DNA from: Verrucomicrobiia bacterium
GTDB lineage: Bacteria > Verrucomicrobiota > Verrucomicrobiia > Limisphaerales > DTLC01
Assembly (NCBI GenBank): GCA_025061935.1
Contig: JANWZY010000046.1
Span: 1-7,704, forward strand
DNA length: 7,704 nucleotides
Direction: 5' to 3'
Shown here: positions 6,582 to 7,704 of the stretch, piece after piece
Numbering within the stretch: the first letter of the stretch is position 1
Layout of the letters: each line of letters opens with the position of its first letter
Made by a program: the position numbers and the translations under genes
Notes under the pieces: generated by a model
Database searches by the model: none
What the model was told of the DNA's origin: nothing
Seen by the model: only the letters and a program-made list of their open reading frames with translations

Positions 6582-6971
6582 ATGAGAACGAAAACTGCAA
6601 CCAGTCCGGCATTTACGCTGGTCGAAATCATGATCGTAGTGGCGATTATCGGCATGCTCGCCATGATCGCCATTCCGAACTTCGTCAAGGCGCGCGAGAC
6701 CGCGCAGAAGAACGCATGCATCAACAATCTGCGCCAGATTGATGGTGCGAAACAGTCTTGGGCACTGGAGGCACGCACAGCCGGAAACGCTATTCCGGGT
6801 AAAGAAGACCTTAAGCCATACATAGGCCGGGCCGGCAACATTGACGCAGTCCATTGCCCTGCCGACCGGAACGGCACCTTCGACACCAGCTATGAAATTC
6901 GGGAAATCACTGTGCCGCCAACGTGTAAGCCCAATGATTCGGGCCAGGTCACAGGACACGTGCTGCTTTGA
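6582..6971 (+). CDS. Type IV pilin-like / GspG-like prepilin subunit
   Basis: This 129-residue precursor has a ten-residue positively charged leader and the class III signal junction SPA|FTLVEIMIVV, with Glu at +5 of the mature protein (Glu15). A hydrophobic assembly helix spans about 11-33 and continues into an amphipathic helix containing ACINNLRQIDGAKQ. Cleavage by a prepilin peptidase would leave 119 residues that polymerise in the inner membrane. The -1 residue is Ala and not the usual Gly. Cysteines are at 46, 92 and 115; the last two lie in a C-terminal loop region (HCPADRNG and PPTCKP) and could form a disulfide. This arrangement resembles pilin-like proteins common in Verrucomicrobiota. 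The ATG at 6582 is preferred because it gives a short leader; an in-frame ATG at 6522 would give a 30-residue leader. No good Shine-Dalgarno sequence precedes either start. Whether it is the major pilin or a T2SS major pseudopilin cannot be told from sequence alone. Confidence 0.92.
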   Translation: MRTKTATSPAFTLVEIMIVVAIIGMLAMIAIPNFVKARETAQKNACINNLRQIDGAKQSWALEARTAGNAIPGKEDLKPYIGRAGNIDAVHCPADRNGTFDTSYEIREITVPPTCKPNDSGQVTGHVLL

Positions 6972-6995
6972 GACAGTGCTTCCTTTTCCCGCACC

Positions 6996-7010
6996 CCGGG
7001 CTTAGCCCGG
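6996..7010 (+). other. Small hairpin just after the pilin gene
   Basis: CCGGGC at 6996-7001 pairs with GCCCGG at 7005-7010 around a three-base loop, 24 bases after the pilin stop. No T run follows on the plus strand, so it is more likely a 3'-end stabiliser than a terminator by itself. Confidence 0.4.
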
Positions 7011-7060
7011 ATAACTAAAAAGGCCATTACAAACCCGAGGCGTGGGGTTCTGACAAGAGC

Positions 7061-7092
7061 CGAGGCCCGGCAAAAGCCGATGCCGGGCCTCG
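7061..7092 (+). terminator. GC-rich hairpin, probable terminator of the pilin transcript
   Basis: CGAGGCCCGGCA at 7061-7072 is perfectly complementary to TGCCGGGCCTCG at 7081-7092, giving a 12-base-pair stem with an 8-base loop. It starts about 90 bases after the pilin stop. Only a weak T stretch follows (ATTTA at 7096-7100), so termination may be inefficient or need a factor. The stem's strength makes a real RNA structure very likely; its exact role is inferred. Confidence 0.6.
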
Positions 7093-7183
7093 CGCATTTA
7101 AGGCCACTACGGAGTTTGCAACACACGGCGTCCCGGACCTATTGGCCGCTCCGAAGCAAATGCCTTCCCCCAGACTAGCCTGT

Positions 7184-7195
7184 TTGGTCGACCAA
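7184..7195. repeat. Perfect 12-base palindrome
   Basis: TTGGTCGACCAA reads the same on both strands. Such a compact palindrome could be the operator of a dimeric repressor. CGACCAA recurs alone near 7249. No known regulator can be assigned, and chance is possible. Confidence 0.3.
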
Positions 7196-7424
7196 GCGAT
7201 CAGACTTCCGCTCTTTGTGTTGTTTGCTTCCGGAATCCGGTCTGTGCCCGACCAAAATTACCCATCCAGTTGTCACGCACGGTGTTGGCTCTCCTTATTT
7301 TAGCCAGGCTCGCCGCCAAAATTCGCCCTGTTGCAGTTTAGGGAACCGCTTAGCGCCAAGTAGACCTTTACACCCTTGGCTCTGCTCGCATTTATGATTG
7401 ATCTACATTCCGTGGCCTAGCTCG

Positions 7425-7555
7425 CTGGCTTCGGACGCCAGGCACGGCACTGGTTTTGTTGTACCAGTTTCGTCCACACTGCCAGAACGCTGCGCCCGCG
7501 CCCGTACAGCGCGGCAGTAGGTAGATTCCAGTTCCTCCGCTTTCCGACTGCCGCG
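7425..7555. other. Run of hairpins, possible structured RNA or regulatory DNA
   Basis: Three stems occur in 131 bases: CTGGC/GCCAG (7425-7429 with 7437-7441), ACTGGT/ACCAGT (7449-7454 with 7463-7468), and a nine-base-pair stem CGCGGCAGT/ACTGCCGCG (7510-7518 with 7547-7555, 28-base loop). CGCTG at 7488-7492 can also pair with CAGCG at 7507-7511, which competes with the base of the long stem. No known RNA family is recognised. Confidence 0.3.
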
Positions 7556-7678
7556 AGGGTGCGGGTGTCCTGTTTTGTGACAGCATCTTAGGCACGAACC
7601 TGGCGAAAACGGACACATGGAGAAGGGAAAGCCTAGGGACAGGGCCAAGGTTGACACAGATTTATGTGCGTTTCCAGG

Positions 7679-7695
7679 TTGGCACCGGTAATGCT
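7679..7695 (+). promoter_or_regulatory. Putative sigma-54 (-24/-12) promoter pointing out of the window
   Basis: The element TTGGCACCGGTAATGCT matches the sigma-54 consensus TGGCAC(G)-N4-TTGCA/T: the -24 block TGGCAC is exact and the -12 block is ATGCT in place of TTGCT. The invariant GG (7681-7682) and GC (7693-7694) are separated by exactly ten bases. The transcription start would fall about at or just past the window end, so the controlled gene is not visible. An enhancer-binding activator site would be expected upstream, within the structured stretch. Confidence 0.5.
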
Positions 7696-7704
7696 GGACC
7701 CTTA

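Larger units (their letters stand above)
7093..7704. other. Stretch without a credible gene at the right end
   Basis: All frames are broken by stops, and the short open frames (60 to 84 codons) have no recognisable domains, ribosome-binding sites or family motifs. The stretch holds the palindrome at 7184-7195, several hairpins between 7425 and 7555, and a putative sigma-54 promoter at 7679-7695. It is best read as an upstream regulatory region for a gene to the right, possibly with a structured RNA. I saw no tRNA or rRNA signature, insertion-sequence ends or CRISPR repeats. Confidence 0.55.

Noticed and set aside
7651..7656. Perfect TTGACA -35 box
   Set aside because: No -10-like hexamer occurs 16 to 18 bases downstream.
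7215..7657. Short open frames of 60 to 84 codons on both strands in the right-end stretch
   Set aside because: They overlap each other, lack ribosome-binding sites and show no family motif or convincing protein composition.
1..7704. CRISPR arrays, insertion-sequence ends, tRNA or rRNA genes
   Set aside because: No regularly spaced repeats, no long terminal inverted repeats with transposase, and no tRNA T-arm pattern with matching arms were found by eye.

Overview
The window holds most of a type II secretion / type IV pilus (T2SS/T4P) machine, all encoded on the + strand of a GC-rich bacterial genome. The pilin-like protein carries an Ala-Phe-Thr-Leu-Val-Glu leader junction, an N-terminal helix running into a Cys-Ile-Asn-Asn-Leu-Arg-Gln segment, and a C-terminal pair of cysteines. 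I associate that combination with the PVC superphylum, most likely Verrucomicrobiota. The assignment is family recognition, not a search result.

Layout. Positions 1-239 are a leader with a possible stem-loop and no convincing gene. Positions 240-6265 are four tightly packed genes: a GspE/PilB-type ATPase; a GspL-like protein that joins a PilM-like cytoplasmic domain to a PilN-like membrane/periplasmic domain; a PilO/GspM-like protein; and a GspD/PilQ secretin. The junctions are one spacer base, an ATGA overlap and a GTGA overlap, so translation is probably coupled. Positions 6266-6581 are a structured gap holding small hairpins and a good intrinsic terminator. A separate pilin/pseudopilin gene follows at 6582-6971. 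Positions 6972-7704 contain no credible gene, but hold a strong GC-rich hairpin that probably ends the pilin transcript, several inverted repeats, and a good match to a sigma-54 (-24/-12) promoter at the right edge that would drive a gene beyond the window.

How the parts fit. The ATPase would power assembly from the cytoplasm. The GspL-like protein would dock it to the inner membrane. The PilO/GspM-like protein would form the periplasmic part of the alignment complex with it. The secretin would be the outer-membrane gate, and the pilin-like protein would be the polymerised subunit. The order MN-O-Q follows T4P pilMNOPQ loci with pilM and pilN fused and pilP absent. No inner-membrane platform protein (GspF/PilC), prepilin peptidase (GspO/PilD), retraction ATPase (PilT), GspC/PilP or minor pseudopilins are in the window, so whether this is a secretion system, a pilus or a DNA-uptake machine cannot be settled here.

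The core genes belong to known families. The less ordinary points are the missing GspC/PilP combined with long Pro/Ala-rich extensions on the secretin and on the PilO-like protein, a Gly/Met/Pro-rich insert in a secretin periplasmic domain, the terminator separating the pilin gene from the machine operon, and the putative sigma-54 promoter in a structured non-coding stretch. I saw no clearly new biological system.
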